Shown here in pieces: positions 34,636 through 42,307 of a DNA stretch of 42,307 nucleotides. The stretch is from positions 1 to 42,307 of the forward strand of contig JBMSHD010000003.1 in assembly GCA_049416425.1 (NCBI GenBank). Direction: 5' to 3'. A program made the translations under genes and the position numbers. Origin of the DNA: JBMSHD01 sp049416425 (lineage in GTDB: Bacteria; Pseudomonadota; Gammaproteobacteria; Francisellales; Francisellaceae). Every line of letters starts with the position of its first letter. Position 1 is the first letter of the stretch. The notes under the pieces were generated by a model that was given only the letters and a program-made list of their open reading frames with translations, ran no database searches and was not told the origin of the DNA.

Positions 34636-36048
34636 GTGAGTGATATGAAAGCAGATGTGGTGGTTTTGGGAAGCGGACCTGGTGGATACAGCGCCGCATT
34701 TAGAGCCGCTGATTTGGGTAAGAAAGTCATTTTAATCGAGAAATATCCGAGTATTGGTGGTGTGTGTTTGAATGTCGGCTGTATTCCGTCAAAGGCATTG
34801 TTGCATGTCGCTAAAGTCATGGATGAGGCCAAACACCTGCAGAAAGATGGTCTGATCAGCTTCGATAACTTCAGCTATAACAAAGATAAGATTCTGGCGT
34901 ATAAAAATAATATCGTTAAACAGCTAACCACTGGTTTAAAAGGGCTGGCAAGACAGCGTAAGGTTGAGATCATTGAGGGATACGGTAAGTTTAGTTCAAG
35001 CCATGAAATCGCCGTTGAGACTAAGGATGGTATTAAAACCATCGGCTTTGAACAGGCCATCATCGCCGTGGGTTCACGTCCGATCGAGCTGCCATTTATT
35101 CCTAAAGATCCTCGTATTATTGACTCAACCGGGGCACTTGAGATGAATGAAGTGCCTGAGAAAATGCTGGTCATCGGCGGAGGCATTATTGGTCTTGAAA
35201 TGGCGCAGGTCTACAGTGAACTTGGATCGAAGATCACCGTGGTTGAGTTTATGGATCAGCTGATGGGCGCGGCCGATAGCGATATCGTCAAGCCTTATGA
35301 GAAGATGATGGCGAAACGCTATGATATCCGTCTTAAAACCAAAGTCACCAACGTTGAGGCCAAAGAGGACGGTCTTTATGTGACAATGGAGGGTGCCAAA
35401 CCAACTTCTGAGCCTGAGCGATTCGATCGTATTTTAATGGCGGTTGGTCGCACACCAAATGGCAAGTTGATCGATGCCGAGAAAGCCGGTGTCCATGTCG
35501 ATGAGCGTGGCTTTATTGCCGTTGATAAACAGTTAAAAACCAATGTGCCTCATATCTTTGCCATCGGTGATGTTGTTGGTCAGCCGATGCTCGCACACAA
35601 AGCGGTACCGGAAGGGCGCACGGCGGCGGAAGTTATCGCCGGTCATAAGCATTATTTCGAGCCTAAAGCCATTCCATCGGTCGCTTATACCGATCCTGAG
35701 GTGGCATGGACGGGAATGACCGAGAAAGAAGCCAAAGAGAAAGGCATTAACTACGGCAAAGGCGTATTCCCATGGGCTGCCAGTGGTCGTTCTTTGAGTA
35801 TCGGTCGCTCAGAAGGCATGACTAAAGTGCTTTATGATGAAAATCATATCATCATCGGTGCCGGAATTGTCGGTCCTAATGCCGGTGAACTCATTGCCGA
35901 GGCCACACTTGCCATTGAGATGGGGTGTGATGCCGAAGATATCGCCTTAACCATTCACCCGCATCCGACGTTGTCAGAAACGCTGATGATGGCAACCGAA
36001 GTCTATGAAGGTACGGCGACGGATATTTATGCGCCTAAAAAGAAATAA
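34636..36048 (+). CDS. lpd: Dihydrolipoyl dehydrogenase, E3
   Basis: 470 residues (E. coli 474) from GTG 34636, which has AAGGA 8 bases before it. ATG 34645 would also work and costs only three residues. FAD motif VVVLGSGPGGYSAAF, redox-active disulfide CLNVGCIPSK (Cys44 and Cys49), NAD-binding IGGGIIGLEMAQVYSELG, and the C-terminal active-site HPHPTLSE. It reoxidises the lipoyl groups of pyruvate dehydrogenase, and probably other 2-oxoacid complexes, making NADH. It lies 22 bp after aceF and completes aceE-aceF-lpd. Confidence 0.97.
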   Translation: MSDMKADVVVLGSGPGGYSAAFRAADLGKKVILIEKYPSIGGVCLNVGCIPSKALLHVAKVMDEAKHLQKDGLISFDNFSYNKDKILAYKNNIVKQLTTGLKGLARQRKVEIIEGYGKFSSSHEIAVETKDGIKTIGFEQAIIAVGSRPIELPFIPKDPRIIDSTGALEMNEVPEKMLVIGGGIIGLEMAQVYSELGSKITVVEFMDQLMGAADSDIVKPYEKMMAKRYDIRLKTKVTNVEAKEDGLYVTMEGAKPTSEPERFDRILMAVGRTPNGKLIDAEKAGVHVDERGFIAVDKQLKTNVPHIFAIGDVVGQPMLAHKAVPEGRTAAEVIAGHKHYFEPKAIPSVAYTDPEVAWTGMTEKEAKEKGINYGKGVFPWAASGRSLSIGRSEGMTKVLYDENHIIIGAGIVGPNAGELIAEATLAIEMGCDAEDIALTIHPHPTLSETLMMATEVYEGTATDIYAPKKK

Positions 36049-36135
36049 ATAATATCAAAAATTTTGTCAAACCAAGGATGGTAACAGCCGTAGTGCTGAG
36101 ATAATGGCGGTTCAATGATCCTGATCGTAGCTGCT

Positions 36136-37269
36136 TTAATTCAGCCTGCCGCATATATTCAATAAGTCCGTAATTTTACTGTTTATATTGTATCTCCGCT
36201 CTAGAACATTGGCATAATTTTCAAGCTCAGGGCTGAGCCGATGGATGTTTATCATATCAGCCAAATAACCTGTCACATCCTCATTTTCTACGCTGTTCAC
36301 AAATAGCTCATTGTCTTTTGTTGCCCAGTTTTCAATCAATGCTTGATAAGCAAGGTATGCCTCCCTGCTTTCTGATATCATCTCGATAGCTTCCACTCCC
36401 ATTCTATTCAGAGGTAGAAATGGATGCCAATTAGCAAAATCAGCAAGCTCAGCAAGAGCGTCAACAGTGTGAGGATCAGTCTGTCTGTACTCGGTCATAT
36501 CGATGATAGTTCTGGCGACATCAATGTCGTTTAGCTGTATGGCTATTCCATTTGCGAGTTGATTACGATATGCAGCATTGATGCCGAGCTTCTGTCTTAC
36601 CTGTGCAGCTGTATCTTTTGGCTCAAGTCCGTAGCTTTTTAGTGTTCTGGCTCTGAAGTTAACTGCGTCCTGCATTAATATATGTTTAGCATAGGGTGAT
36701 TTTGTATTGTGATCGGAAGCAAGTTTTTCAAGCTCTTTAGCCTCATTATCGCGATTTTTTCCTCTCAAAAAAGTTGTTAGATCGTCAGTATACTTTTCAA
36801 TCTCTTCATCCTTAATAGCAAGCTCAGTAAGTTCAGTAAATTCAGTGACAAGCTCGAAAGTATGGCCGCTGGGATCGATCATCATCGTTGGCATGGCATT
36901 GGCAAAGCCATATTTATTGGGCTCGTCCAGCTTTGTGTCTCGTGTTAGGAATCGCCTTGTGTTTTCATCGTAAAATCGACTTCTCAGATAGAGCATATCC
37001 ATTGTGTTTTCTTGATATTCCTTGTTGTAGCCAAAGCTGGTATTGTCTGAAGGATAGCTGGTGATGGCTGAGTGATTGAGTGTTTTTGAGCTGCCGTAAG
37101 CATCATAGTCTCTCGTGTTGTTTAAATGCTTTTCTACTAGTTGTGCCACGTCGCTCTTGCCATTGGATAAAAAATAGCGGGTGTTATCCTGCTTCATTCC
37201 GCCTGCATAAATGCCTGTGGTGGGTATGAGAGCAAAGGCAATAAGCAGCTTGTTGAAATTGACTTTCAT
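36136..37269 (-). CDS. Mini-RHS protein 1: signal peptide, terminal RHS core, unique helical C-terminus
   Basis: 377 residues from ATG 37269, which opens a normal signal peptide (MKVNFNKLLIAFALIPTTGIYAGG). In-frame GTG 37335 and ATG 37326 upstream are possible starts but add a polar leader; none has a good ribosome site. Residues ~32-136 are only the end of an RHS core: YFLSNGKSDVAQL, YDAYG, FGYNKEYQENTMDMLYLRSRFYDENTRRFLTRDT and IDPSGH. No YD-repeat shell is present. Residues ~137-377 are predicted mostly helical from composition and match nothing I know. No immunity gene lies downstream; lpd converges. It could be an effector in its own right or a cassette exchangeable with the longer RHS genes. 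Confidence 0.8.
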   Translation of the reverse strand: MKVNFNKLLIAFALIPTTGIYAGGMKQDNTRYFLSNGKSDVAQLVEKHLNNTRDYDAYGSSKTLNHSAITSYPSDNTSFGYNKEYQENTMDMLYLRSRFYDENTRRFLTRDTKLDEPNKYGFANAMPTMMIDPSGHTFELVTEFTELTELAIKDEEIEKYTDDLTTFLRGKNRDNEAKELEKLASDHNTKSPYAKHILMQDAVNFRARTLKSYGLEPKDTAAQVRQKLGINAAYRNQLANGIAIQLNDIDVARTIIDMTEYRQTDPHTVDALAELADFANWHPFLPLNRMGVEAIEMISESREAYLAYQALIENWATKDNELFVNSVENEDVTGYLADMINIHRLSPELENYANVLERRYNINSKITDLLNICGRLN

Positions 37270-37448
37270 CCGAGGGATTTCTGGTTCTAGTATTTTGGAA
37301 TTCTTGGTGTTTCTGTCCATAGTCATTGCTTCCACTGTTTTATTTGCCGAAAAACCTATTTATTTTACATAAAAATGAGTTCAAGTAAACAGTATATTTT
37401 TATTAAAATAATAATTATTTTTGAAGATTTTAATGAAATATAAATAAG

Positions 37449-37850
37449 ATGTACGCATTATCAGATAGTAAATCTTACTATTTGACTTAGGAACGTGTCT
37501 GAAATAAAATCCTTTTTCTTGCCAGGCATACTTAGGTGCAGCAATCGTCATCATCGCTTGGCGATGATCCATGTGATTATCCTAAGCGCGGCAAAAATCG
37601 TATGTGCTTAGGCAAAAGCCGTCAATACTACACTGGTCAGCTAGATAGCTTTGTGGCGCCTCTACTGTCCTGTATTGTCTTGCAAATAGCCCTGCGCAAT
37701 CCATACCGCTGGCATTCAATTGCTTTATTGCTCCATTTCACTCTGTTGCGGGAATGATGAGAAACAAGATTTCACACTGGTTATATATGGGAAGTTATTT
37801 TGCGCACATACGATGGATTATTTCAGCTCTTTACGCATGTACGCATTATC
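37449..37850 (+). repeat. 14-bp direct repeat pair flanking a ~390-bp segment
   Basis: ATGTACGCATTATC occurs at 37449-37462 and 37837-37850. AGATAG follows both copies, with one extra A in the second. The span between is more GC-rich than its surroundings and carries two hairpins. The spacing is too long for a target-site duplication of a typical IS, so this may be an insertion scar or partial copies of the dispersed element. Confidence 0.5.
37550..37612. repeat. Pair of stable hairpins
   Basis: ATCATCGC (37550-37557), a 3-nt loop and GCGATGAT (37561-37568) form a perfect 8-bp stem. CCTAAGCGC (37581-37589) pairs with GTGCTTAGG (37604-37612) over nine positions with one wobble. Neither is followed by a T-run. 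A structured RNA or the core of a mobile repeat is possible. Confidence 0.5.
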
Positions 37851-37930
37851 AAGATAGCTTGGTCTAACCTCGGGGGTCTCCTATTGGTAAAGTGAAAGAT
37901 AAGGCTGTGGCTCTACGAATAACGCTAAAA
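37825..37930 (+). repeat. Dispersed repeat element, copy 2
   Basis: It starts AGCTCTTTACGCAT (37825-37838), keeps GATAG and TCTAACC at nearly the same spacing as copy 1, and ends TCTACGAATAACGCTAAAA (37912-37930). The centre is short and lacks the C-rich palindromes of copy 1. The 19-base end is identical in both copies. Confidence 0.7.
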
Positions 37931-38011
37931 ATCTTAATATAAATTTTAACAAAAAATAGTTGATTTAAAATAATAATGATAGTAGCATTAAAGAAAAATG
38001 AGATTGTATTT

Positions 38012-39028
38012 ATGAAAATTAATAAATTATTTTTTACTATTTCGGTTGCTGTAGTTGGATTTCAGTCCTGTATGGCGGGAGAGAGTTTTAACCATCGTTA
38101 TTTTAACGAGGTGACAAATCATACTGCTAGCCGCCTTTCTATTGGTCCTGTTTCTAGATGTTACGTTAAAAATGATCATACTTTCAGTTTAAAGAAAATG
38201 GGAATACTTAATGATATTAAACCGGGTACTAAAACCTCGGCGCCACATGTTGATGATATGAATCTTTTGGTTGTATCAAGCTGGGTAACAACGGATGTCT
38301 ATGTTCTATGCCCCGTTTACATATATGGAAGCAACAGTTCACAAATAACACTTGGTTATTTTAAGTTTACGCCAGACAGGGCTGATGGCGGAAAAGTGCA
38401 TGTTTCATCTCCTCAGCAAGGATATGTGGAAGATGGTTTGGTAGTAAAAGAAACTCGGGCTGCTACAGAAGATTCTCCTGGTCAGTTTGATATCAATAAA
38501 AATAATATTCAAGCCAATAATTTGTATGTTTGTGTCTATAATCAGAGTCCTGGTATACAAGTAGATTATACGGCGACAGTAGAGGCCCTTTACGGCTTTC
38601 AAAAGGAAAGTGCAAGGGGTAGAAGTCAAACTATCACCAACAATAAAAAAATTAGCAAGTCGATTTATTTTGCAGATGGAAGCCAGAAGGAGATGGTTTG
38701 CAGCGAAAGTTTCGGTTCTTTCTCAACAGGGAATGCCTCAACGGTTGATCAGAAGATGAGCGTCACTGTTGCCAATGATACTACGGGACAGGCATATGTG
38801 GTCAATGTCGGCTCACCTGCTATTTCCGGGAGTGTTTATTCTGCCGTTGACTATAAGCCTGAGTTTTCGATATTGGGGGATAATCCGGATGTGACGACAT
38901 GGAATATTAGCAATAGCAAAGCGTGGTCAGGAAAGTTATCCATGAAATGCCCCGGTGGTTACTGTTTCAGCGGTGATCCTGATGGTGACAATGATGTTTA
39001 TATTGTTTTTCAGCAACCAGGAAATTAA
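38012..39028 (+). CDS. Secreted protein of unknown function, upstream partner of mini-RHS 2
   Basis: 338 residues from ATG 38012, which gives a proper signal peptide (MKINKLFFTISVAVVGFQSCMAG); an earlier ATG at 37976 only adds a polar leader. The mature part is rich in Ser, Thr, Val, Gly and Asn with alternating hydrophobics, which suggests beta-sandwich domains. It has several cysteines (for example SRCYV, VLCPVY, VCVYN, MVCSES, MKCPGGYCF) that could form disulfides outside the cytoplasm. I recognise no family. It ends 11 bp before mini-RHS 2 on the same strand, so the two are likely cotranscribed. It may be a carrier, an adhesin-like partner or a protector of that protein; none is proven. 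Confidence 0.7.
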   Translation: MKINKLFFTISVAVVGFQSCMAGESFNHRYFNEVTNHTASRLSIGPVSRCYVKNDHTFSLKKMGILNDIKPGTKTSAPHVDDMNLLVVSSWVTTDVYVLCPVYIYGSNSSQITLGYFKFTPDRADGGKVHVSSPQQGYVEDGLVVKETRAATEDSPGQFDINKNNIQANNLYVCVYNQSPGIQVDYTATVEALYGFQKESARGRSQTITNNKKISKSIYFADGSQKEMVCSESFGSFSTGNASTVDQKMSVTVANDTTGQAYVVNVGSPAISGSVYSAVDYKPEFSILGDNPDVTTWNISNSKAWSGKLSMKCPGGYCFSGDPDGDNDVYIVFQQPGN

Positions 39029-39039
39029 GGGTAAGGTAA

Positions 39040-40233
39040 ATGGAAATGGGCAATAAATTATGGCATGCCAGCCTTTTAATGCTGCTGACTGCAGGGGTAT
39101 CAGCACCAGGTTATAGTGCCCAATTTTTTCTGAGTGATGGCAAAAGTAATGTTGGATTGGCAGATGATGGCAAAATAGCGAGTAGTTTAAGTTATGATGC
39201 CTATGGCAAGAAGTTGGCCTTGAGTGACGCGAGAACCGCATTGACAACATCAACAACAGACACGACGACGAATTTTACCTATAACCAAGAATATCAAGAT
39301 CCTTCAACCGGAGAGGTTTACCTGCGTTCTCGGGATTTTGATGCGCAAGACACAAAACGTTTCTCAACTCGTGATACCGACATTAAGCAGTGGAATCGCT
39401 ATGCCTATATGAACGGTGCCGCCAATCCCGTGGCGTTTGTTGATCCATCGGGTCATGATGTTGAGAAAATTAATTATGCCACGCAGGGAACGATGTTAGG
39501 TGTATCGAGTCTGTTTGGGATTAACTCTGTAGGTAAATTTTTTCAATATGCTTTAACAAAGTCCGAGAAATTAGAGGTTGGAGCGGAAATGGCATCAGAA
39601 GGCTTTATTATGGCAAGTGCAATCATTTTACTAGTAGGACCTGCCAATGATCATCAAACTTTTTCCGATGCATCTAATGCTGGATGGGATAAAGCAATGA
39701 AAGTCGTTAGTCACCCTGCGGTAGCGTTTACAGTTCCATCACTGCCCATTCTGCTGAAATTCAGACCTCGCCGTGTTTTAATCAAGTATGACGAGAATGA
39801 GGTTGAGGTGGGTTTAAAGTGGCTTTGGCGCTTTAATCGTAAAACAATGACGATGGAAGAATTTTATGGAAAATTTAATCAAGGTTATATATCCGAGGTT
39901 TATGCAAAGGGAAATGATGCGTTTGCCAATGCTGAGCTGGATGGAGGCTGGTTGTATAAAAATATAGAGGCTAACGTTGTCCCTCATGATGCAGGTCCCG
40001 GTTTTGAAGTGACAGGTATAAAGTATACAGAGGCAATGGCTAATAGAGGCGAGTATTCTTTAGCTAACAAGGGAGACCGTAGTGGAGTTATTTGGAAGTC
40101 AGTCAAGAGGTTGTTCGGTAGAAATAAGAATGACATAAATCAGAAACTGAGCAACTTAGATCGGAATCTGCTCAACGGAGATGATGCTCCGCTCTTAGAG
40201 AGTGCTATTAAAGTTGCAGAGGACGTTGTCTAG
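39040..40233 (+). CDS. Mini-RHS protein 2: signal peptide, terminal RHS core, unique C-terminus
   Basis: 397 residues. Signal peptide 1-27 (KLWHASLLMLLTAGVSAPGYSA). Residues ~28-138 are a terminal RHS core alone: FFLSDGKSNVGLA, SYDAYG, FTYNQEYQDPSTGEVYLRSRDFD, KRFSTRDT and VDPSGHD with Asp135. The unique tail 140-397 has a hydrophobic segment near 190-203 (FIMASAIILLVG) and a mixed, charged end; I recognise no toxin family. Its core is clearly related to mini-RHS 1 but the tails are unrelated, the usual pattern for polymorphic toxin ends. AAGGG lies about eight bases before the ATG. It sits between its secreted partner and the next long RHS gene. Confidence 0.82.
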   Translation: MEMGNKLWHASLLMLLTAGVSAPGYSAQFFLSDGKSNVGLADDGKIASSLSYDAYGKKLALSDARTALTTSTTDTTTNFTYNQEYQDPSTGEVYLRSRDFDAQDTKRFSTRDTDIKQWNRYAYMNGAANPVAFVDPSGHDVEKINYATQGTMLGVSSLFGINSVGKFFQYALTKSEKLEVGAEMASEGFIMASAIILLVGPANDHQTFSDASNAGWDKAMKVVSHPAVAFTVPSLPILLKFRPRRVLIKYDENEVEVGLKWLWRFNRKTMTMEEFYGKFNQGYISEVYAKGNDAFANAELDGGWLYKNIEANVVPHDAGPGFEVTGIKYTEAMANRGEYSLANKGDRSGVIWKSVKRLFGRNKNDINQKLSNLDRNLLNGDDAPLLESAIKVAEDVV

Positions 40234-40365
40234 CTGTAGTAAGAAATTGGGAATGATTTTAATAGGGAATTCATAAAGGTAGCGAAATAAATATTGGTTT
40301 TAATTACTTTGAATTGTCTTAAAATTTCAAAATGAACAAAAGCTAAAAATAAAAGGATAATAAAA

Positions 40366-42307
40366 ATGGATCAGTTTAAATTAAGAAGGATGACATTGCT
40401 TGTATTATCGAGCGTCTATGCGATATCTGCATTTTCTGCCGCCAATCACCCTGCGAAAGAGATGAAACCGCAAAATGCTAAGATAAATGTGAGCCAGGAT
40501 CAGCCGAAATCGGCTTATCAAGGGTCTGAAGCCAATAAAAAGTCGATTAATTTTTTGTCTGAATCGGTAAATCCGGCGACAGGCGCTTTTAGTGCCAGTA
40601 TTCCGCTGTTGAGTTTGCAAGGTTATTTTCAGGATAGTGTTTCAATTAGCTTTAATGCCTATGCTCAAGGTATTTTGGGTTTGCCGGATGGATGGCAGTA
40701 TAATATCGACTATGTTGTTCCTGGAAAATCAGTGACGGTTGGTGGCAATGGCTATAGTATTGATTTTAACTGGGCAGATAGTTCGGGCTATAAATCGGGT
40801 TTGAAATACTTTAATCAACATGGCAACAAATTTAGTAGCTACCCAAGCCCTATAAAGTTACCAGAATTTAATGGCAGAGTAGATGATCGTTTTTATAAAT
40901 ATATGCTGAGTTTGGCGGATGGCACAAAGGAGTATTTTGATCAAACCGGTAAGCTTTTGGCAAAGGCAGATCGTTTTGGTAATGCCATCAGCTACTTTTA
41001 TACCAATAACGCAATAGGGGTTACGGGTAATAAGCTGGATTATATCATGGATAGCCTGGGGCAGCGTTATGAATTTAGCTACAATCCATCTTTGCATCAG
41101 ATTCTAATAAGTATTAGGGATTCACAAGGCGTTGTTTATACACAAACGCTTCAATATGCTATCAGTGGTTCAAGTTCAAAATTAATCAAATATACCGACC
41201 CAATGGGTAAAGAAACGACGTTAAGTTATTCCCAAATTAATCATATGAATATGATCACGCAGATCAGCTATCCCAATGGATTGAAAACCATTATAGCGTA
41301 TAAAAATCTGCCTTATTATAATGCTAGCCACCAAAAAGAAAATATTAATGTTGTCTCAAAGCTCGAGCACCTAAACGGTTATAACAGTCAGGTAATGAGC
41401 ACGAAGCTTTATCAATTTGGTTTGGATAATAATGGCAGAAATTACACCGGTTATCCAAACTATACATTGGCTGATAATGGTTCAGATAATCTGATGGATA
41501 GCAATAACGTGAACTTCCGTTATGATGTTATTGTTACTGCGCAAGGCATCAATCCAGTTAGTGGTTTGCTTGAGAGTCATCGCGTGCGAACCATCTATGA
41601 TAATATGAGTCGCCCTGTGGAATCCGATACGTATTTATCGAGTCAACCTGATGGCAGTTCTCCCTTGAAAAAGACAATATATACCTATCCTTTGACGTCT
41701 AATCAGCATGCACGAACCATAAACTATTCGAAACCGATCAGGGTGGATGCTTATATTCTTCAAGGTAATTCGGCGCAACATCAGTTTATGGTGGGAAGCT
41801 CAAATCAGTATCAATTAATATCTACGGTAACAACTAAGTATGATGATTATGGTAATACCATTTATACACAAGATCAGGATTATAATCCGCTGACCCAGGC
41901 GATGGTGACGGAAAAAGAAAGCGATACCAGCTTCGATCCTGATTTTAATCAGCCTTTAACTACCACGGTAAATATTAGAAGTGCGACCTCTTCACCCCGT
42001 GTTGAGAAGCAAAATAACACGTTATCGACGGATCATAAATCAGTAGTCAGCACAAACATCCTTGACAATAATGCGGCGTGGAAATCGGCCTCGTTTGCTT
42101 ATGACAAACACGGATTTGCAATCCAGCAGGGTTTAGGCTGGTCGCAGAGTGGATCGCATCAAGGTGTGTCATCCGTGAAGATGAGCGCGGCTTATTCTTT
42201 TGATGCAAGTAAAGGTCACATTACCGTGACCAGCACAGATGCGCGTGGTAATACCAGTACACAGATTAAAGACAGCATGACGGGTCTTGTTTTATCAAGC
42301 ATTACGG
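40366..42307 (+). CDS. Large secreted RHS-repeat protein, N-terminal part (runs off window)
   Basis: An uninterrupted frame from ATG 40366 to the window end (647 codons seen). AAGGA lies 8 bases before the ATG. A signal peptide (FKLRRMTLLVLSSVYAISAFSA) is followed by the common RHS opening SVNPATGAFSASIPLLSLQG, SISFNAYAQGILGLPDGWQYNIDYV, LADGTKEYFDQTGKLLAKADRFGNAISYFY and DPMGKETTLSYSQ. These are the strands that begin an RHS shell. The core and C-terminal domain lie beyond the window. It starts 132 bp after mini-RHS 2 on the same strand, so the mini protein may donate or share the C-terminal cassette of this gene. Confidence 0.85.
   Translation, partial: MDQFKLRRMTLLVLSSVYAISAFSAANHPAKEMKPQNAKINVSQDQPKSAYQGSEANKKSINFLSESVNPATGAFSASIPLLSLQGYFQDSVSISFNAYAQGILGLPDGWQYNIDYVVPGKSVTVGGNGYSIDFNWADSSGYKSGLKYFNQHGNKFSSYPSPIKLPEFNGRVDDRFYKYMLSLADGTKEYFDQTGKLLAKADRFGNAISYFYTNNAIGVTGNKLDYIMDSLGQRYEFSYNPSLHQILISIRDSQGVVYTQTLQYAISGSSSKLIKYTDPMGKETTLSYSQINHMNMITQISYPNGLKTIIAYKNLPYYNASHQKENINVVSKLEHLNGYNSQVMSTKLYQFGLDNNGRNYTGYPNYTLADNGSDNLMDSNNVNFRYDVIVTAQGINPVSGLLESHRVRTIYDNMSRPVESDTYLSSQPDGSSPLKKTIYTYPLTSNQHARTINYSKPIRVDAYILQGNSAQHQFMVGSSNQYQLISTVTTKYDDYGNTIYTQDQDYNPLTQAMVTEKESDTSFDPDFNQPLTTTVNIRSATSSPRVEKQNNTLSTDHKSVVSTNILDNNAAWKSASFAYDKHGFAIQQGLGWSQSGSHQGVSSVKMSAAYSFDASKGHITVTSTDARGNTSTQIKDSMTGLVLSSIT

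Larger units (their letters stand above)
37270..38011. other. Non-coding, repeat-bearing stretch between divergent genes of the RHS locus
   Basis: About 740 bp without a supported gene. It holds two strong hairpins (37550-37568 and 37581-37612), a direct repeat ATGTACGCATTATC (37449-37462 and 37837-37850), and copy 2 of the dispersed element (37825-37930). 37336-37480 and 37931-38011 are AT-rich, as expected of promoters. A frame of 73 codons at 37536-37757 resembles no protein I recognise. Confidence 0.6.

Noticed and set aside
37449..37475. dif/XerC-like site (TACGCATTA resembles part of a XerC arm)
   Set aside because: No matching XerD arm follows at the right spacing in either copy, so the resemblance is limited to a few bases.
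37536..37757. 73-codon plus-strand open frame in the non-coding RHS-locus stretch
   Set aside because: It has no ribosome site, overlaps both strong hairpins, and its product resembles no protein I recognise; an overlapping minus-strand frame (37381-37572) is equally unconvincing.

Overview
The window reads as one contiguous piece of a gammaproteobacterial chromosome with roughly mid-40s % GC by eye. The best lineage hint is the fused folK-folP gene. Its dihydropteroate synthase half carries the unusual motifs I recall from Francisella (NLS.xSF instead of NVTPDSF, DIGIGF instead of DPGIGF). Together with the rpsU-yqeY-dnaG-rpoD block and AceE/AceF/Lpd of the gammaproteobacterial type, this suggests a relative of Francisella (Francisellaceae/Fastidiosibacteraceae). 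The genus cannot be fixed from sequence reading alone.

Layout. 1-210 is a GC-rich scrap of a threonine dehydrogenase gene on the minus strand that stops abruptly before hrpA. 231-9901 holds hrpA, a small fatty-acid-hydroxylase-like membrane protein, a GFA-family zinc protein, an ABC exporter, a ParD-like/RelE toxin-antitoxin pair, asnS and tdk. 9898-13064 holds dacB and the divergent folB-folKP pair. 13201-17989 is the macromolecular synthesis block (rpsU, yqeY, dnaG, rpoD), followed by a YcfL-like lipoprotein. 18517-25275 is a 2252-residue secreted RHS protein on the minus strand. 25748-30056 is cydDC followed, with overlapping stop and start, by a gene I read as a Tus-type replication fork-arrest protein. 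30156-36048 is the pyruvate dehydrogenase operon aceE-aceF-lpd, with a GC-rich palindromic element between aceE and aceF. 36136 to the end is a second RHS locus. It holds a mini-RHS protein (minus), a repeat-bearing non-coding stretch, a secreted protein of unknown function, a second mini-RHS protein, and the start of another long RHS protein that runs off the window.

Most genes are housekeeping. The unusual parts are the RHS loci and the Tus-like gene. All three complete RHS proteins have signal peptides and end in unrelated C-terminal domains. None has an obvious immunity gene beside it. The giant RHS tail has a His...Cys arrangement like that of caspase-fold cysteine proteases. The two mini-RHS proteins keep only the terminal RHS core motif behind a signal peptide, with no YD-repeat shell. 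Two copies of a short dispersed element with the same ends (32849-32992 and 37825-37930, opposite orientation) lie in the pyruvate dehydrogenase operon and in the second RHS locus.

Several sigma-70-like promoters can be read directly (ABC exporter, TA module, asnS, tdk, folB, rpsU, hydroxylase). I saw no rRNA, tRNA, CRISPR array or intact insertion sequence.
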